DNA of 64,000 nt, taken from positions 47,568 to 111,567 of IMG/VR virus record IMGVR_UViG_3300050821_004356; one strand, written 5' to 3'. Numbering within the stretch: position 1 is the stretch's first letter; each line of letters opens with the position of its first letter. Below are positions 15,903 through 24,885 of this stretch, piece by piece. The notes below the pieces were generated by a model. That model had not been told where the DNA came from. It did not search any database and worked only from the letters and a program-made list of their open reading frames with translations. The DNA is from a virus. The position numbers and the translations under genes are program-made.

Positions 15903-17972
15903 TTAGACTTCTTCAACGTCCCTCTTAATTAGCACTTGAGTGAAAAAAGGGTCGCCTTTCTTGCCGGTGCCTTCTTGACGAATGATTCCTGCCTTCACGA
16001 GTCCGTAAAAAGCTGTGTTCCACATCGACGTTCCTGCTCTGTCGGCATGACATAATCTCATTAGCTCGCGCGTCAACAGCCGACCTTTGTGCATTTCTAG
16101 CTTCGCACGAATGCGCATTTGCAAGGCTGCTTCCCTGGTGTCGGCATCATAGGACTTCAAGAATTCCTTCACAGCAATTTCATACCGCACAATGTCAACG
16201 CCGCGATCCACGCACTCGTCGTCTATAGAATCGAGCCCCAGGTCAACCGCTAGAGCCAAGGCCCACTTAACAGCGCGGTCGGTGTACCGGCTACCCTTTG
16301 CAACTAGCTGCTGCAAATTAGGATTGTTAATATTTTCTAACTCGAACGTGCCCCTTTGAACTGCTCGGTCGATTAACTGGCGAGTCTTCGACGATCCTGA
16401 TAAAAAATCCGTTGTAACTTTTAATCTTTGTGCAGGTAGTACCTCTGGTTGGAATACGAACATTGTACGGTCGTTCAAACCCGTATCCTCGCCCGACATC
16501 TTAGACCACAGGTCTTGAAACGTTTCATCCGTGCAGCTAGTAATCAAGCTTGCACAATAAGAGCTCGGCTCCAAAGAGTACGCTTCTTTGCCACTCTTCA
16601 CCAAGTTGCTAAATTTCTTAGACTCATACATCGTAAGCAAACCTGACGAAAGTGCGCTTCCGTCGATACCCGCCTTCTTGGTTAGCTGCGAGAGCTCTTC
16701 GAAGAAAACGATTGCGTTAGTCGTGTTGGTTTTCTGCATCTCAACGCCAAGGCCTTCTAGCGAACCAGGCGTGAATACCAGCGAGCGGCCTTCGGCTGTC
16801 TTAACGTCTCGGCCAGAATGTGCCAAGCAACCGATGTAGTTAAAATATTGCATAGCGTCGTCGATTGAAAAGGACTTATGCGTTTCACCTCGCTTACCAA
16901 TCAAGACCATGTAGATACTACCAATGAAAGGGCCGACGCCGAATCCTTTGATTTGTGTTTTTATTTTTGTCCCGAGATAGTTTAGCAGCATCATTGTTGC
17001 TGGTAGCCACATGAAATAATCTATTCGGGAGTTTTGTTCACAAACAGGCTTCACGAAGTTTTCGTAGATACTCGTGCCTGCCCAAACGTACCTGGGGAAA
17101 ACAGGATAGCTCATCGCGCCAAAATCCGGAAGCTCCACGACTTCATCAGTCGTTGTAGGAATTTGAATATCCGGTTTCTGATTTAAAATAATATCGGCGA
17201 CAGGATTTGGTTCGTACTTTTCGAACGAGCGAGCCACTTGACGGATTTTAGTTTCGTCGAGCGGAGGGGCACAGTTTTTATGCGCTAGTTCTATCAATGC
17301 GTTTTCTAATGTGTCGCCGCCTAGACCTACTGCACGCAGGCGGCCCGCTTGACTTACCAACCAACCGTGAATATAGCCGTGCTCGATTAAACCCTTAGCA
17401 TCTTGTGGATAATCGCCGCCCTTTGCTGGAATCTTTTCTGTTTTTTGCGCCAATAGCCAATCAATAAGCCATTGTGGCGCAGGAGCAGGTTGTACCCCGG
17501 GCGTTAAACAAACGTACGGTTCTTTTGAATGGGGGTGGATCGAGCCAGCTGCGACGCAGTACATGTTATTAACGCGGACGGAAAAGTCCCCGTGTTTTAC
17601 GTAGGATTGTGAGATGTTGCCCATCGCGAGCGCGGCGGGGGTATTTCTAAAATAAATATGTCCCCTGCCCATTCTCGATCTCACGAGATACGTCGGGACT
17701 TCGGCCGTTAAACTGTGTCCTGTTTCTGCTTCGATACGGCCAAGCACTTCGGGCGCGTCGACTTCAAACATCCACACCCCGTCTGGCGTACCCTTGGCTA
17801 CAGCGGCCGCGTTGATGTTTCCATACGCGCGATCCCAAGCTTCGATTTGCGCCACATCCGTTGTAGCCGACGTCGGCCAATCAGGTAGGAAAGCTGCTTT
17901 CGAATTTGCCCCGACCGGCGTGACAGGAATTCCAAGCGCCGATAAAGGTAATGCGATATCACGAAAACCCAT
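15903..17972 (-). CDS. Primase-polymerase / DUF3987-like ATPase
   Basis: 689 aa. The first 170 residues fit the bifunctional prim-pol (AEP) domain, with MFEVDAPE where DxD is usual and a later SIHPHSKEPY; a primase C-terminal-like helical region follows (HGWLVSQAGRLRAVG). Residues about 290-600 resemble DUF3987 helicase-like ATPases, with GKRGETHKS as the Walker A site and IVFFEELSQL as Walker B. A primase fused to an ATPase can prime and open the replication fork. It is one base downstream-adjacent to the polymerase gene. Confidence 0.84.
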   Translation of the reverse strand: MGFRDIALPLSALGIPVTPVGANSKAAFLPDWPTSATTDVAQIEAWDRAYGNINAAAVAKGTPDGVWMFEVDAPEVLGRIEAETGHSLTAEVPTYLVRSRMGRGHIYFRNTPAALAMGNISQSYVKHGDFSVRVNNMYCVAAGSIHPHSKEPYVCLTPGVQPAPAPQWLIDWLLAQKTEKIPAKGGDYPQDAKGLIEHGYIHGWLVSQAGRLRAVGLGGDTLENALIELAHKNCAPPLDETKIRQVARSFEKYEPNPVADIILNQKPDIQIPTTTDEVVELPDFGAMSYPVFPRYVWAGTSIYENFVKPVCEQNSRIDYFMWLPATMMLLNYLGTKIKTQIKGFGVGPFIGSIYMVLIGKRGETHKSFSIDDAMQYFNYIGCLAHSGRDVKTAEGRSLVFTPGSLEGLGVEMQKTNTTNAIVFFEELSQLTKKAGIDGSALSSGLLTMYESKKFSNLVKSGKEAYSLEPSSYCASLITSCTDETFQDLWSKMSGEDTGLNDRTMFVFQPEVLPAQRLKVTTDFLSGSSKTRQLIDRAVQRGTFELENINNPNLQQLVAKGSRYTDRAVKWALALAVDLGLDSIDDECVDRGVDIVRYEIAVKEFLKSYDADTREAALQMRIRAKLEMHKGRLLTRELMRLCHADRAGTSMWNTAFYGLVKAGIIRQEGTGKKGDPFFTQVLIKRDVEEV

Positions 17973-17981
17973 TGTCTCTCT

Positions 17982-18010
17982 ATCTTAATACAAACTCGGA
18001 TAAAATGCAA
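17982..18010 (-). promoter_or_regulatory. Possible promoter before primase gene
   Basis: Minus-strand TTGCAT (18010-18005), 17 bases, TAAGAT (17987-17982). The start codon at 17972 lies only about 9 bases beyond the -10 box, so the transcript would be nearly leaderless; an AGAGAG stretch precedes the ATG. Moderate support. Confidence 0.45.
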
Positions 18011-18036
18011 TAAAATACCGCGCGCTCTGGCGCGGA
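18010..18036 (-). terminator. Rho-independent terminator-like hairpin
   Basis: On the minus strand CCGCGC pairs with GCGCGG (18036-18019, six base pairs, six-base loop) and is followed by TATTTTATT. It lies between the OB-fold-type protein gene and the primase gene and would end the transcript from 18.7 kb. Confidence 0.65.
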
Positions 18037-18079
18037 CGTCAAGCCTTCTTTCAGGTGGGCTTTCACCGCCGAGGGAAAG

Positions 18080-18751
18080 TTAGAAGGGGCGAGGGCCTGT
18101 TGGGGCTGCCGCCGGTGTACCCGCGTTCAAGTCCACAGTCTTGCCTTGATTAGCCAAAGCTGCTGCTAGCTGGGCTTGTAGAGCCGCGATATCCACGGTA
18201 GATGCTGCAGGAGCCTGCTGAGCCTGTTGGGCTGCTGCAGGCGTCGCATACGTCTGCACGGTGGTGCCCTGAGGACCAGCTTGGGTCTTGGGGCGGTTCT
18301 TGAAGCGCACGTAGTTGGCCGGGATCGGGGGCGCGACCATACCGGCTTGGATTGGACCGATGCCGTCAACGTTGATGTACGGGTCGTTGGGGTCCTTGGG
18401 ATTCGGGTTTTGAACCAACACGAGAATGTTGCTACGGCCGATAACCAGCTGTTCTAGCTGTTCAGTCGACGTCACCAAAGGCGGTGCTTGTCCGAGAATC
18501 TGCGTCAAACGCTTAGGCAATTCAGCCTTTCCACCCATATTAGCTGCCCAAATTCCAACTGCTTCAACCGGTGAGCCGTCTTTGCCAATATACAGCTGAC
18601 CGTTGAGATGTGCTAACACCCAGTGAATGCGGACTTTGTTTTTGATGCCGTATGCGGTTTGGACATTAGGCATTTCGACCAAGTCCACCGCAGTTGCCAA
18701 GTACATGCCCGGTGCCGGTTTTTCGAATTTCTTGCCCTGAAGTACTTCCAT
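18080..18751 (-). CDS. Putative ssDNA-binding (OB-fold-like) protein
   Basis: 223 aa. The first 140 residues have a beta-rich pattern (YLATAVDLVEMPN; VRIHWVLAHLNGQLYIG; RSNILVLVQN) like phage single-strand binding or DUF669-type proteins. A flexible Ala/Gln/Pro tail ends TGPRPF, like the linker-plus-tip layout of SSB. Its place beside primase, polymerase and exonuclease supports this, but the family is inferred from layout. Confidence 0.5.
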   Translation of the reverse strand: MEVLQGKKFEKPAPGMYLATAVDLVEMPNVQTAYGIKNKVRIHWVLAHLNGQLYIGKDGSPVEAVGIWAANMGGKAELPKRLTQILGQAPPLVTSTEQLEQLVIGRSNILVLVQNPNPKDPNDPYINVDGIGPIQAGMVAPPIPANYVRFKNRPKTQAGPQGTTVQTYATPAAAQQAQQAPAASTVDIAALQAQLAAALANQGKTVDLNAGTPAAAPTGPRPF

Positions 18752-18767
18752 GTTTTATTTCTCCTTG

Positions 18768-19511
18768 TTAATCATCTCTCAAACTTTCGAGTGTTATTTC
18801 TTTTGGAGCTATTGCTATGGCGAACGGCACCTTTGTTGCGAGTGCTTGAACGTCCATTTCCTTCACTGCCGACCACCAAACGCGAGCATTAGGATTCCAC
18901 CTGAAGCCCGCTTTCCTTGCTGCCTTGTTTGCTGCTTGATCCCTCCCTTGCTGGCTTAGAATTACAAGCGTCGGACTAGCCGCGCGTTCTGCGACTTTCT
19001 CGATGTCATAATTTGAAACCAGCTTGATTACTGCCTTTGCGTCATCTTCGGCGCTATGCGCATTTGGATTCAAAAAGCCCGCCTTTGCGCACATCGTTAC
19101 TAACTGCTCTCCCTTCGTATTGGGTAGATCGGTCATAGTATCCATGACCAATTTCATAGGAGCGAGATCGATACCCTCACGCTTGGCAGTATTCCGGATC
19201 ATCGGAAGGTCGAACCACAAAATATTGTGACCTATTACCGCGTCAGCTTGTAATACGTATTCGTTGAAGGTCTCGATCCCGCTTTTTTGGGGGTACCCAA
19301 ACTTATCTAAAGCACTTTGTGTAATGCCAGTTAAACCTGTAATCTCGTCGGAAACTTTAACGTCTGATTCTAAGAGAAAGCCTGTGCTTTCAAGAATTTT
19401 GTTTTGGCCTGTTGAGTAAAGCACAAGTCCGAATTCAATAATTCGGTCGTTTTGTTTATCCAATCCCGTGCTCTCGATGTCGACGGATGCTAAAATCACG
19501 GTGTTCTCCAA
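18768..19511 (-). CDS. DnaQ-like 3'-5' exonuclease with C-terminal DUF5710-like domain
   Basis: 247 aa. Exo I VDIESTGLD (residue 9), Exo II GHNILWFDLPM (near 93) and Exo III HSAEDDAKAV (near 151) give the DEDDh exonuclease core. The C-terminus (AARKAGFRWNPNARVWW, near 193) looks like the short DUF5710 module found in topoisomerase- and exonuclease-like proteins. It may proofread or trim ends; it is separate from the exonuclease in the polymerase N-part. Confidence 0.88.
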   Translation of the reverse strand: MENTVILASVDIESTGLDKQNDRIIEFGLVLYSTGQNKILESTGFLLESDVKVSDEITGLTGITQSALDKFGYPQKSGIETFNEYVLQADAVIGHNILWFDLPMIRNTAKREGIDLAPMKLVMDTMTDLPNTKGEQLVTMCAKAGFLNPNAHSAEDDAKAVIKLVSNYDIEKVAERAASPTLVILSQQGRDQAANKAARKAGFRWNPNARVWWSAVKEMDVQALATKVPFAIAIAPKEITLESLRDD

Positions 19512-20020
19512 TTTAGAACTGATGGCTTCAGGCCTTTGATTGGGCCTTCGTTCTCTTTTAACGGGAGTGTGCCGGTTTCGCTTTCATCGCGACGCAAATC
19601 TTTATATCTGAATTCACCTCGTCCTGCCTCCTGTCCCATGAACTCCGGTACGATGCGCTCCGACGAAGATGCGTGCTCTACCGATCTTCCCCATAGCTTT
19701 AAAGCGTACTGCCATTTAAAACTAAACTTGGGATTATTACTCCACGCTTCGAACGGGCAGTAAGCGCACCAAATCTTTTCGCTACTATCGATAAACACAT
19801 GACGATGAACGCTACTATCTCTGCCTGTCTGTCTACCGTACCGACCACCTTTTGAATGCTGGCAGTTTTGCTGGCGATTAAAACTTCTACACAGGCCTTG
19901 AAAATCCCAATCAAGTCGTTGCCGTTGTCTCGTTTTAGCCGGTTGGGCCGCCAATTTCTTTTCTTTTTCTATCATTAGTGCGAGAAGCTTGTCGAGAAGT
20001 TCTTTATTAGGTACGCTCAT
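19496..20020 (-). CDS. Hypothetical protein with possible zinc site
   Basis: 174 aa, not recognised. C44, C53, H55 and a CAYC pair near 90 could bind one metal; CAYCPFEAW recurs in unrelated phage zinc proteins. Overlaps the exonuclease start by 16 bases. Confidence 0.6.
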   Translation of the reverse strand: MSVPNKELLDKLLALMIEKEKKLAAQPAKTRQRQRLDWDFQGLCRSFNRQQNCQHSKGGRYGRQTGRDSSVHRHVFIDSSEKIWCAYCPFEAWSNNPKFSFKWQYALKLWGRSVEHASSSERIVPEFMGQEAGRGEFRYKDLRRDESETGTLPLKENEGPIKGLKPSVLNWRTP

Positions 20021-20370
20021 TGCTTCCTCACCTTATTCCCGCTCTTGTCGACAAACTCACCTTCGTGCTCTGGATCAGGTTGCGGCATCTCTACGGTTGT
20101 TGCCTTAACTTCCGATTCGAAGTAAGTCAACATGTGCATCGGAACCCAAACGCGTTTAGACTGCTTGCCTTGCGTCTCGTGGTTGGGCTCCAGCCTTGCG
20201 ATCATGCCACCATTCTCCGTAATAGCCTTTAAACGTTGCATAATACGCTCTGCTAACTCGGCCGGGGTCTCCACGTCATCAACGAAGACTTGATGAATCG
20301 CATTAGGCAACAGCACTGGCTTTCTCGTTAAGTCGAGATGACCGGTGATCGTAGAGTGAAAGGTTGGCAT
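20017..20370 (-). CDS. Hypothetical 117-aa protein
   Basis: Not recognised. Coupled to the downstream gene by a 4-base overlap. The central part is alpha/beta; the C-terminus is charged. Confidence 0.6.
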   Translation of the reverse strand: MPTFHSTITGHLDLTRKPVLLPNAIHQVFVDDVETPAELAERIMQRLKAITENGGMIARLEPNHETQGKQSKRVWVPMHMLTYFESEVKATTVEMPQPDPEHEGEFVDKSGNKVRKQ

Positions 20371-20372
20371 AA

Positions 20373-20720
20373 TTATCCCAATACTATCGGGCCGCCAGTA
20401 CCACTCTTCAAATTAGCGTCGGAAACAACGGCTGCTGCCGCCGCTTGGGCTGCCGCTGCCACAGCTGCCGCATTGCCTGCTTCGATGATCTTCTTCGGTA
20501 CAGGGATGTTGTGCAAGCCAGCGCGGATTCCGCTAATCTCGCAAACATCATCGTGGTACAAAAGCACGCGACCATCTGGTGTTTGAACGAGTCGAATCCC
20601 CTTCATCCACTCGTTGCCTGGTCGGGTGGGTACTTCTTTCCCTTCGGCTGGGTTAAAGGTGACTGTTTTATTGCATTCCGGTCCGTCACACGTCAGTGTT
20701 TTAGTGTCTATAGCGGGCAT
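20373..20720 (-). CDS. Hypothetical Ala-rich protein
   Basis: 115 aa, not recognised. N-terminal CDGPECNK may bind metal; residues 82-98 are an almost pure alanine helix. Lies 2 bases from its downstream neighbour. Confidence 0.6.
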   Translation of the reverse strand: MPAIDTKTLTCDGPECNKTVTFNPAEGKEVPTRPGNEWMKGIRLVQTPDGRVLLYHDDVCEISGIRAGLHNIPVPKKIIEAGNAAAVAAAAQAAAAAVVSDANLKSGTGGPIVLG

Positions 20721-20721
20721 T

Positions 20722-21270
20722 TTATTCTCCTATATTTACAAGCGATTTTAAAGTTTTAAACAGTTCCTCTTTGTTGAAAAATATGTCCGTAGCGAATTGG
20801 TGCATCACTTCAACCCTCTCAGGCTCCTCATCAAAAAGAATAAAACCGGGTTTTCCCTTTCCGATTACGTACCCTAGTTCGAGATGACCGCTCTTACCTG
20901 CGGGCATTACCATCACAGCTGCGTCACAGCGATCTATATGAGACTTATCAAATGCGAAAATATGACGCGCCGCGTAGCTCTGTAAGGTCTGCTTATAGTT
21001 CCGACCACGAGCCTTTGAATAATCTCTCAAGAAGTCATCGGCATCTGGTCCGCAAGAAAACCAATCCGAAAAGGCCTCGAATCCTTGTTCCTGCAATTCG
21101 TTCGCAAAGGATACGATTGCTGGGTTACGAAGCGATCCGATTATGTAAATCGATTTTGCTTTAATTGTAGTGTTTGTGCTCCCAATTGTAATGCACCCGG
21201 GACAATCGCTTCTCGACGCCCATCCTTGATGATCGATATGAGCCTTTGTGTTGTTGTTGTCCCAAACCAT
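20722..21270 (-). CDS. Nucleoside 2-deoxyribosyltransferase-like protein
   Basis: 182 aa from the ATG at 21270, which overlaps the previous stop (TAATG) with AAAGGCGG upstream. IYIIGSLRN near residue 40 and GKSGHLELGYVIGKGKP near 127 are the nucleotide-binding motifs of the NDT/DUF4406-like fold, which exchanges or hydrolyses nucleobases on deoxyribosides. An N-terminal DCPGC suggests a metal-binding extension. Sits with HD-phosphohydrolase and dNMP kinase genes, pointing to nucleotide salvage or base modification. Confidence 0.78.
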   Translation of the reverse strand: MVWDNNNTKAHIDHQGWASRSDCPGCITIGSTNTTIKAKSIYIIGSLRNPAIVSFANELQEQGFEAFSDWFSCGPDADDFLRDYSKARGRNYKQTLQSYAARHIFAFDKSHIDRCDAAVMVMPAGKSGHLELGYVIGKGKPGFILFDEEPERVEVMHQFATDIFFNKEELFKTLKSLVNIGE

Positions 21271-21830
21271 TACGCCGCCTTTTTTCTCTTGCTGAGCTCT
21301 TTGAACCTTTCCAAGAATTTCTTCTCGGCCTTCTCGGGCGTCCAGCGAGTGATCTTCACTCTCGCAGATACCCCGCCGGTTCCCCACTTAATTTTCCAAC
21401 GGTGGTTACCCGCGATCAGCTGTTCCTTCTCGGCGTACAACAAAAGATTATCGGCGTAATGCACTGACGGCGGTTGAACCAAAGCCAGCCCATACTTAAC
21501 AGCTATTGAATTTTGTACAACTGTTTCTTGGGCTCGATACGCTGGACCGGCCTGGGTGAAATGTTTCAACGGGCGGTTCATATCGCCCATGTACGCTTCG
21601 CTCCCATCGTGCATGAGCCTGTCGAATGCCTCGTCCTCAGGTCCGATAAAACTGCAGTACCAGCTGTGTTGCGCAATCGAATAGTGATACTTAGTGTGAC
21701 CTGTCCAGCGGCACTGGTAAGCTAATGAGTGCGCGATATCCCGAATGTCGATGTCCTTCAACCGTGGCTGGAGCAGGTAAAACTTCTTTCCGGTAAATGT
21801 CGAAATCCACGCCTTACTAACGTCTCTCAT
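21270..21830 (-). CDS. HD-domain phosphohydrolase (YfbR-like)
   Basis: 186 aa. SIAQHSWYC near 52 gives the first histidine, RLMHDGSEAYMGDMNRPLK near 71 the HD motif with the DGxEAY pattern of 5'-deoxynucleotidase-like enzymes, and a later Asp (YADNLLL) completes the site. Phage members dephosphorylate dNMPs or related nucleotides. Overlaps the kinase gene by 14 bases. Confidence 0.82.
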   Translation of the reverse strand: MRDVSKAWISTFTGKKFYLLQPRLKDIDIRDIAHSLAYQCRWTGHTKYHYSIAQHSWYCSFIGPEDEAFDRLMHDGSEAYMGDMNRPLKHFTQAGPAYRAQETVVQNSIAVKYGLALVQPPSVHYADNLLLYAEKEQLIAGNHRWKIKWGTGGVSARVKITRWTPEKAEKKFLERFKELSKRKKAA

Positions 21831-22347
21831 TCGCTCCCTTTCTTAATGTGAGGTACGAGTATAAAGCTAATGCACGAACCTTAAGTTGTTCTAACGTTCC
21901 GTTGTTATCGAGAATATAGTCAGCCATCGACGGTAGCACCGAAGTCGATGCAGTCGACTCAGGCGGTACGTACTGGCTGCGGTCTACCCAAATGCTGTAA
22001 TCGAAAAGACCCTCGTCTCGGATTGCTTCAAACTCCACCACGTTTCGAATGCCCACGTAAATATCGTTATCCGCATAAATTTCACGAGCAAGCTTAGCGC
22101 TATCCGGTGTGTTGTACGCCTTGATCTGCTCGTACCAATCCTGGCGACGATTCACGCGATCCGCGTAACAATCTTCGAGATTTGCGTAAGTGATACCCTT
22201 CGATGCAAGAAAGGGCACCATCACCTTTTCAGCTGCTGCGAAACTTGAAGACACGAACCGGAGACCTAATGACTTGTGTAGAATCTCAGCGACCGTGTCC
22301 TTACCGTGTCGAGCATAACCGAATATCATGAGCTTCGGTCTGCTCAC
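21817..22347 (-). CDS. Deoxynucleoside monophosphate kinase
   Basis: 176 aa. GYARHGKDTVAEIL at residue 10 is the P-loop form (GxxxxGKDT) typical of phage dNMP kinases such as T4 gp1; IWVDRSQYV and the helical C-terminus fit the same fold. It phosphorylates dNMPs, giving the phage dNDPs for DNA synthesis. Confidence 0.83.
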   Translation of the reverse strand: MSRPKLMIFGYARHGKDTVAEILHKSLGLRFVSSSFAAAEKVMVPFLASKGITYANLEDCYADRVNRRQDWYEQIKAYNTPDSAKLAREIYADNDIYVGIRNVVEFEAIRDEGLFDYSIWVDRSQYVPPESTASTSVLPSMADYILDNNGTLEQLKVRALALYSYLTLRKGANERR

Positions 22348-22547
22348 GCCTTGCTCACTCCCTCGATTTCGATTTCGGTGTCGATGATGTCACCGGGTGC
22401 TTCCCACAATCTGTTAAAGCTGTTTTTCATTTCACGGGCCTTTGTTAGAGCTTCTTCTAAAGAAGTCGCGCCTTCCATCTCGGCGTAGAAATAAACATTG
22501 GCTTTCACTTGGACTTGAAACTTCGGCTTGTTTTCTTTTTTACTCAC
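22344..22547 (-). CDS. Hypothetical 67-aa protein
   Basis: Not recognised. The GTG at 22547 is preferred because GGAGAG lies four bases upstream and it overlaps the previous stop; an in-frame ATG at 22559 lacks a binding site. The product pattern (FQVQVKANVYFYAEMEG) suggests a small beta-alpha-beta fold. Confidence 0.62.
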   Translation of the reverse strand: MSKKENKPKFQVQVKANVYFYAEMEGATSLEEALTKAREMKNSFNRLWEAPGDIIDTEIEIEGVSKA

Positions 22548-24202
22548 TAGGCTCTCCATTTATTCGCGTAGATTGTGATTAGCGATCTCTTGCCATTCGG
22601 ATACGTCACGATATGCGTGTGCGTCCAATTGCTCGGACCTTTTGTGTAATCCCAGCGCAACTTACTAGTTGTGCCCGCAACGTACAAGCCATTGTATATG
22701 CCGGTGGCGTGTGTGTGTGCTGTGTTGGCCTTGCGTGCCATCTTAGATAGATTCTCAGGCGTTCCGAATCGTCCCGCAGGGCCGAGGTGACCGTGCATTC
22801 CGTTTTCGATCTTCTTACCGCAAGTCTTAAATGGCTCGTCGGTCAACAAGAACTTTGTCTTAGCTTTGTAACCGCCATACTCGCGCAGCGCATATTCAAG
22901 CACGTTGATGTCGCGAACCATCTTCGGATTGGCTGTGCGAGCGCGAGACTGTTCGTCAGTAACACCATTGCGAATCTCTTTGTACAGATACTTTTGTAGG
23001 TCAAGAAATATTTCGGTGTTGGGAGGGTCCTTCCGATAGTCGTATTCTCGGAGCCACTTCTTAATCCACGCGTCGTCATGGTTTGAATCTACGATAATGG
23101 TCTTCGAGAACGGGCGTTCGTAGCGATCTAATAACTTGACTGTATCGATCAACTCGTTGTCTAGCTTATGATATCCACGAAGCCAGGTATGAAATTTCTC
23201 GTGATTCGTTTTATACTTGCGCTGATGTGGGTTGACTGCCGCGCCTTCCATTACGTCATGCAAGAATTGAAACTTTGGCTGAAGCGCGTCGACCATTTCG
23301 AGTGAAGTTTTGACTACGTTCGGGTCGGCAAAGACGCCATGCAAGTCACCGTGCGTGATTGCCTCGACGCGATTGCCCTTCGTGATATGACCGTTGTCCA
23401 CGATAATATCTAAGTCTTGGATTGTGCCCTTCTCATCTTCGTTCAACTGGCGTACCCACCAGTTACCATCTGAGTTCACTTCGACCAGGAGCCCACCGTA
23501 AATGTGGTGAAACTCTGCGATCACGCCTTCGCGCTTCTGAATATAGTTGCGCTGCGTCACGGTGCCAGTCGTATAGTTCAGCTTCACGCCTTCACCTTGC
23601 ATCGTTGCGATAGATCGCATTGCTAACTTAGCATGAGGAAAGATTGCCGACGCACGGCCTGTATATGATTCGAGTCCAGCCAGGGGATTGACGGCGGTTG
23701 GCAGGATGTTCATTTCTCCACACCAAACTAGACCTGGTGCGAGCTCAATACGTTCATCGTTGATGTATTTTGTTATGAACGGATCGTACCACAGTTCCGT
23801 TTCCTTGTCTGCTGCCTTACCACGCTTCACGCTCAGCTTGCCATACGCATTCTGATTGTACGTGAAGGTGCCTACAATAATTTCAGCGTTGTAATATTCA
23901 GCTAATGTCAGCAAATTTTGCCACGCAGATTTGTGTAAGTGCGTATTATTTTGGGCGGATGTTAGAATGTATCGGCGAACTTCGCCTTTCTTGGGTAGGG
24001 TGCGTTTGACGGACTTTGTACCTTCCTCGGAGCCCGCTGCAATAGGTTTGTCTAACTTACCAAGCGGTGTTAGCTTGCGGCGTACAGACGAACGGCTGAT
24101 GCCGAGCTCTTTTGCGGTAGCGCGGATGTTACCTGCGTTTCTTTCAAAAGCTGCTAAGACATCTTCCGGCGACTTTCTATCTGCTTTAGCGACTACTGTC
24201 AT
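22547..24202 (-). CDS. HTH plus calcineurin-like metallophosphoesterase protein
   Basis: 551 aa from the ATG at 24202 (ATGA overlap with the previous gene). An N-terminal Fis-like helix-turn-helix (NAGNIRATAKELGISRSSVR, residues 22-41) precedes a large domain with metallophosphoesterase motifs: HGDLHG near 309, VDSNHDD near 393, GMHGHLGP near 473 and AHTHATG near 498. This could be a nuclease or phosphatase targeted to DNA. A function in DNA entry or host DNA breakdown is possible but not shown. Confidence 0.68.
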   Translation of the reverse strand: MTVVAKADRKSPEDVLAAFERNAGNIRATAKELGISRSSVRRKLTPLGKLDKPIAAGSEEGTKSVKRTLPKKGEVRRYILTSAQNNTHLHKSAWQNLLTLAEYYNAEIIVGTFTYNQNAYGKLSVKRGKAADKETELWYDPFITKYINDERIELAPGLVWCGEMNILPTAVNPLAGLESYTGRASAIFPHAKLAMRSIATMQGEGVKLNYTTGTVTQRNYIQKREGVIAEFHHIYGGLLVEVNSDGNWWVRQLNEDEKGTIQDLDIIVDNGHITKGNRVEAITHGDLHGVFADPNVVKTSLEMVDALQPKFQFLHDVMEGAAVNPHQRKYKTNHEKFHTWLRGYHKLDNELIDTVKLLDRYERPFSKTIIVDSNHDDAWIKKWLREYDYRKDPPNTEIFLDLQKYLYKEIRNGVTDEQSRARTANPKMVRDINVLEYALREYGGYKAKTKFLLTDEPFKTCGKKIENGMHGHLGPAGRFGTPENLSKMARKANTAHTHATGIYNGLYVAGTTSKLRWDYTKGPSNWTHTHIVTYPNGKRSLITIYANKWRA

Positions 24203-24885
24203 GGCTTTATGATCTCCCGGCTGACAAATCCAGCAACAAATCCGATGCCAAACCATTTCATTTTACCTTTACGCGCGTTTGCTTTCTCTGCATTTAGCAC
24301 TTTAGCGTCTGTATCAATCTGGTCTTTTAAGACTTTCTTGTCTTCGACTATGATGTTCGCTTGGTCAGCTATCGTTGCTGTTTGATTTTTGATTATTCCG
24401 TTTTGCTGTACGACCGTTTGTGCGTCCGCTATGCCTTGGTCTAGCCTTGTGACTATATCGACAGCTAATGGCAACGGCACTATCAAATCCTGGGTCGAAT
24501 CTAGAGTGATTGTCCCTTGTTTAAATCCCGTAATAGTCTCTATGCGATGTCCTAAATCCGGCGCAGGCAGGGCCTTGTCGTGTATAATTTGGACTTTTGC
24601 TTGTGACTGTGTTTGGGATATTGTTAATAGGAAAGCTGCGTTATCTTTGTCGCGTTGGGCCTGGTTGGCTGCGAACAGATTCGCAAGTTGTGTGCTGTGG
24701 TCCTTCTCGACGGCCAGTGCTTGCTCGGCCTGGTTGGCTCTCGCGGTCTCGATGGCCGCATATTTGGATTCAAAGAGGTAAACGCCCGAGAGCAGCGCTA
24801 TGCCTAGCAGAATGTATAGCACGGCGTGGTGCGCGGTTATCCAAACGCCTGCCTTGGATTCGATACTTTGTATTTCAGTTGTCAT
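24199..24885 (-). CDS. Membrane-anchored coiled-coil protein
   Basis: 228 aa. One membrane helix near residues 20-40 (HAVLYILLGIALLSGVYLF), a long helical coiled-coil with many Gln/Ala repeats, and a short C-terminal glycine-rich hydrophobic segment (WFGIGFVAGFVSREI). The layout resembles an inner-membrane spanin, but no partner o-spanin was found. Starts right after the endonuclease stop, behind the repeated leader at 24887-24926. Confidence 0.55.
   Translation of the reverse strand: MTTEIQSIESKAGVWITAHHAVLYILLGIALLSGVYLFESKYAAIETARANQAEQALAVEKDHSTQLANLFAANQAQRDKDNAAFLLTISQTQSQAKVQIIHDKALPAPDLGHRIETITGFKQGTITLDSTQDLIVPLPLAVDIVTRLDQGIADAQTVVQQNGIIKNQTATIADQANIIVEDKKVLKDQIDTDAKVLNAEKANARKGKMKWFGIGFVAGFVSREIIKP

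Noticed and set aside
24199-24885. Inner-membrane spanin
   Set aside because: The layout fits, but no outer-membrane partner, lipobox or endolysin is nearby, so it was left as a membrane coiled-coil protein.
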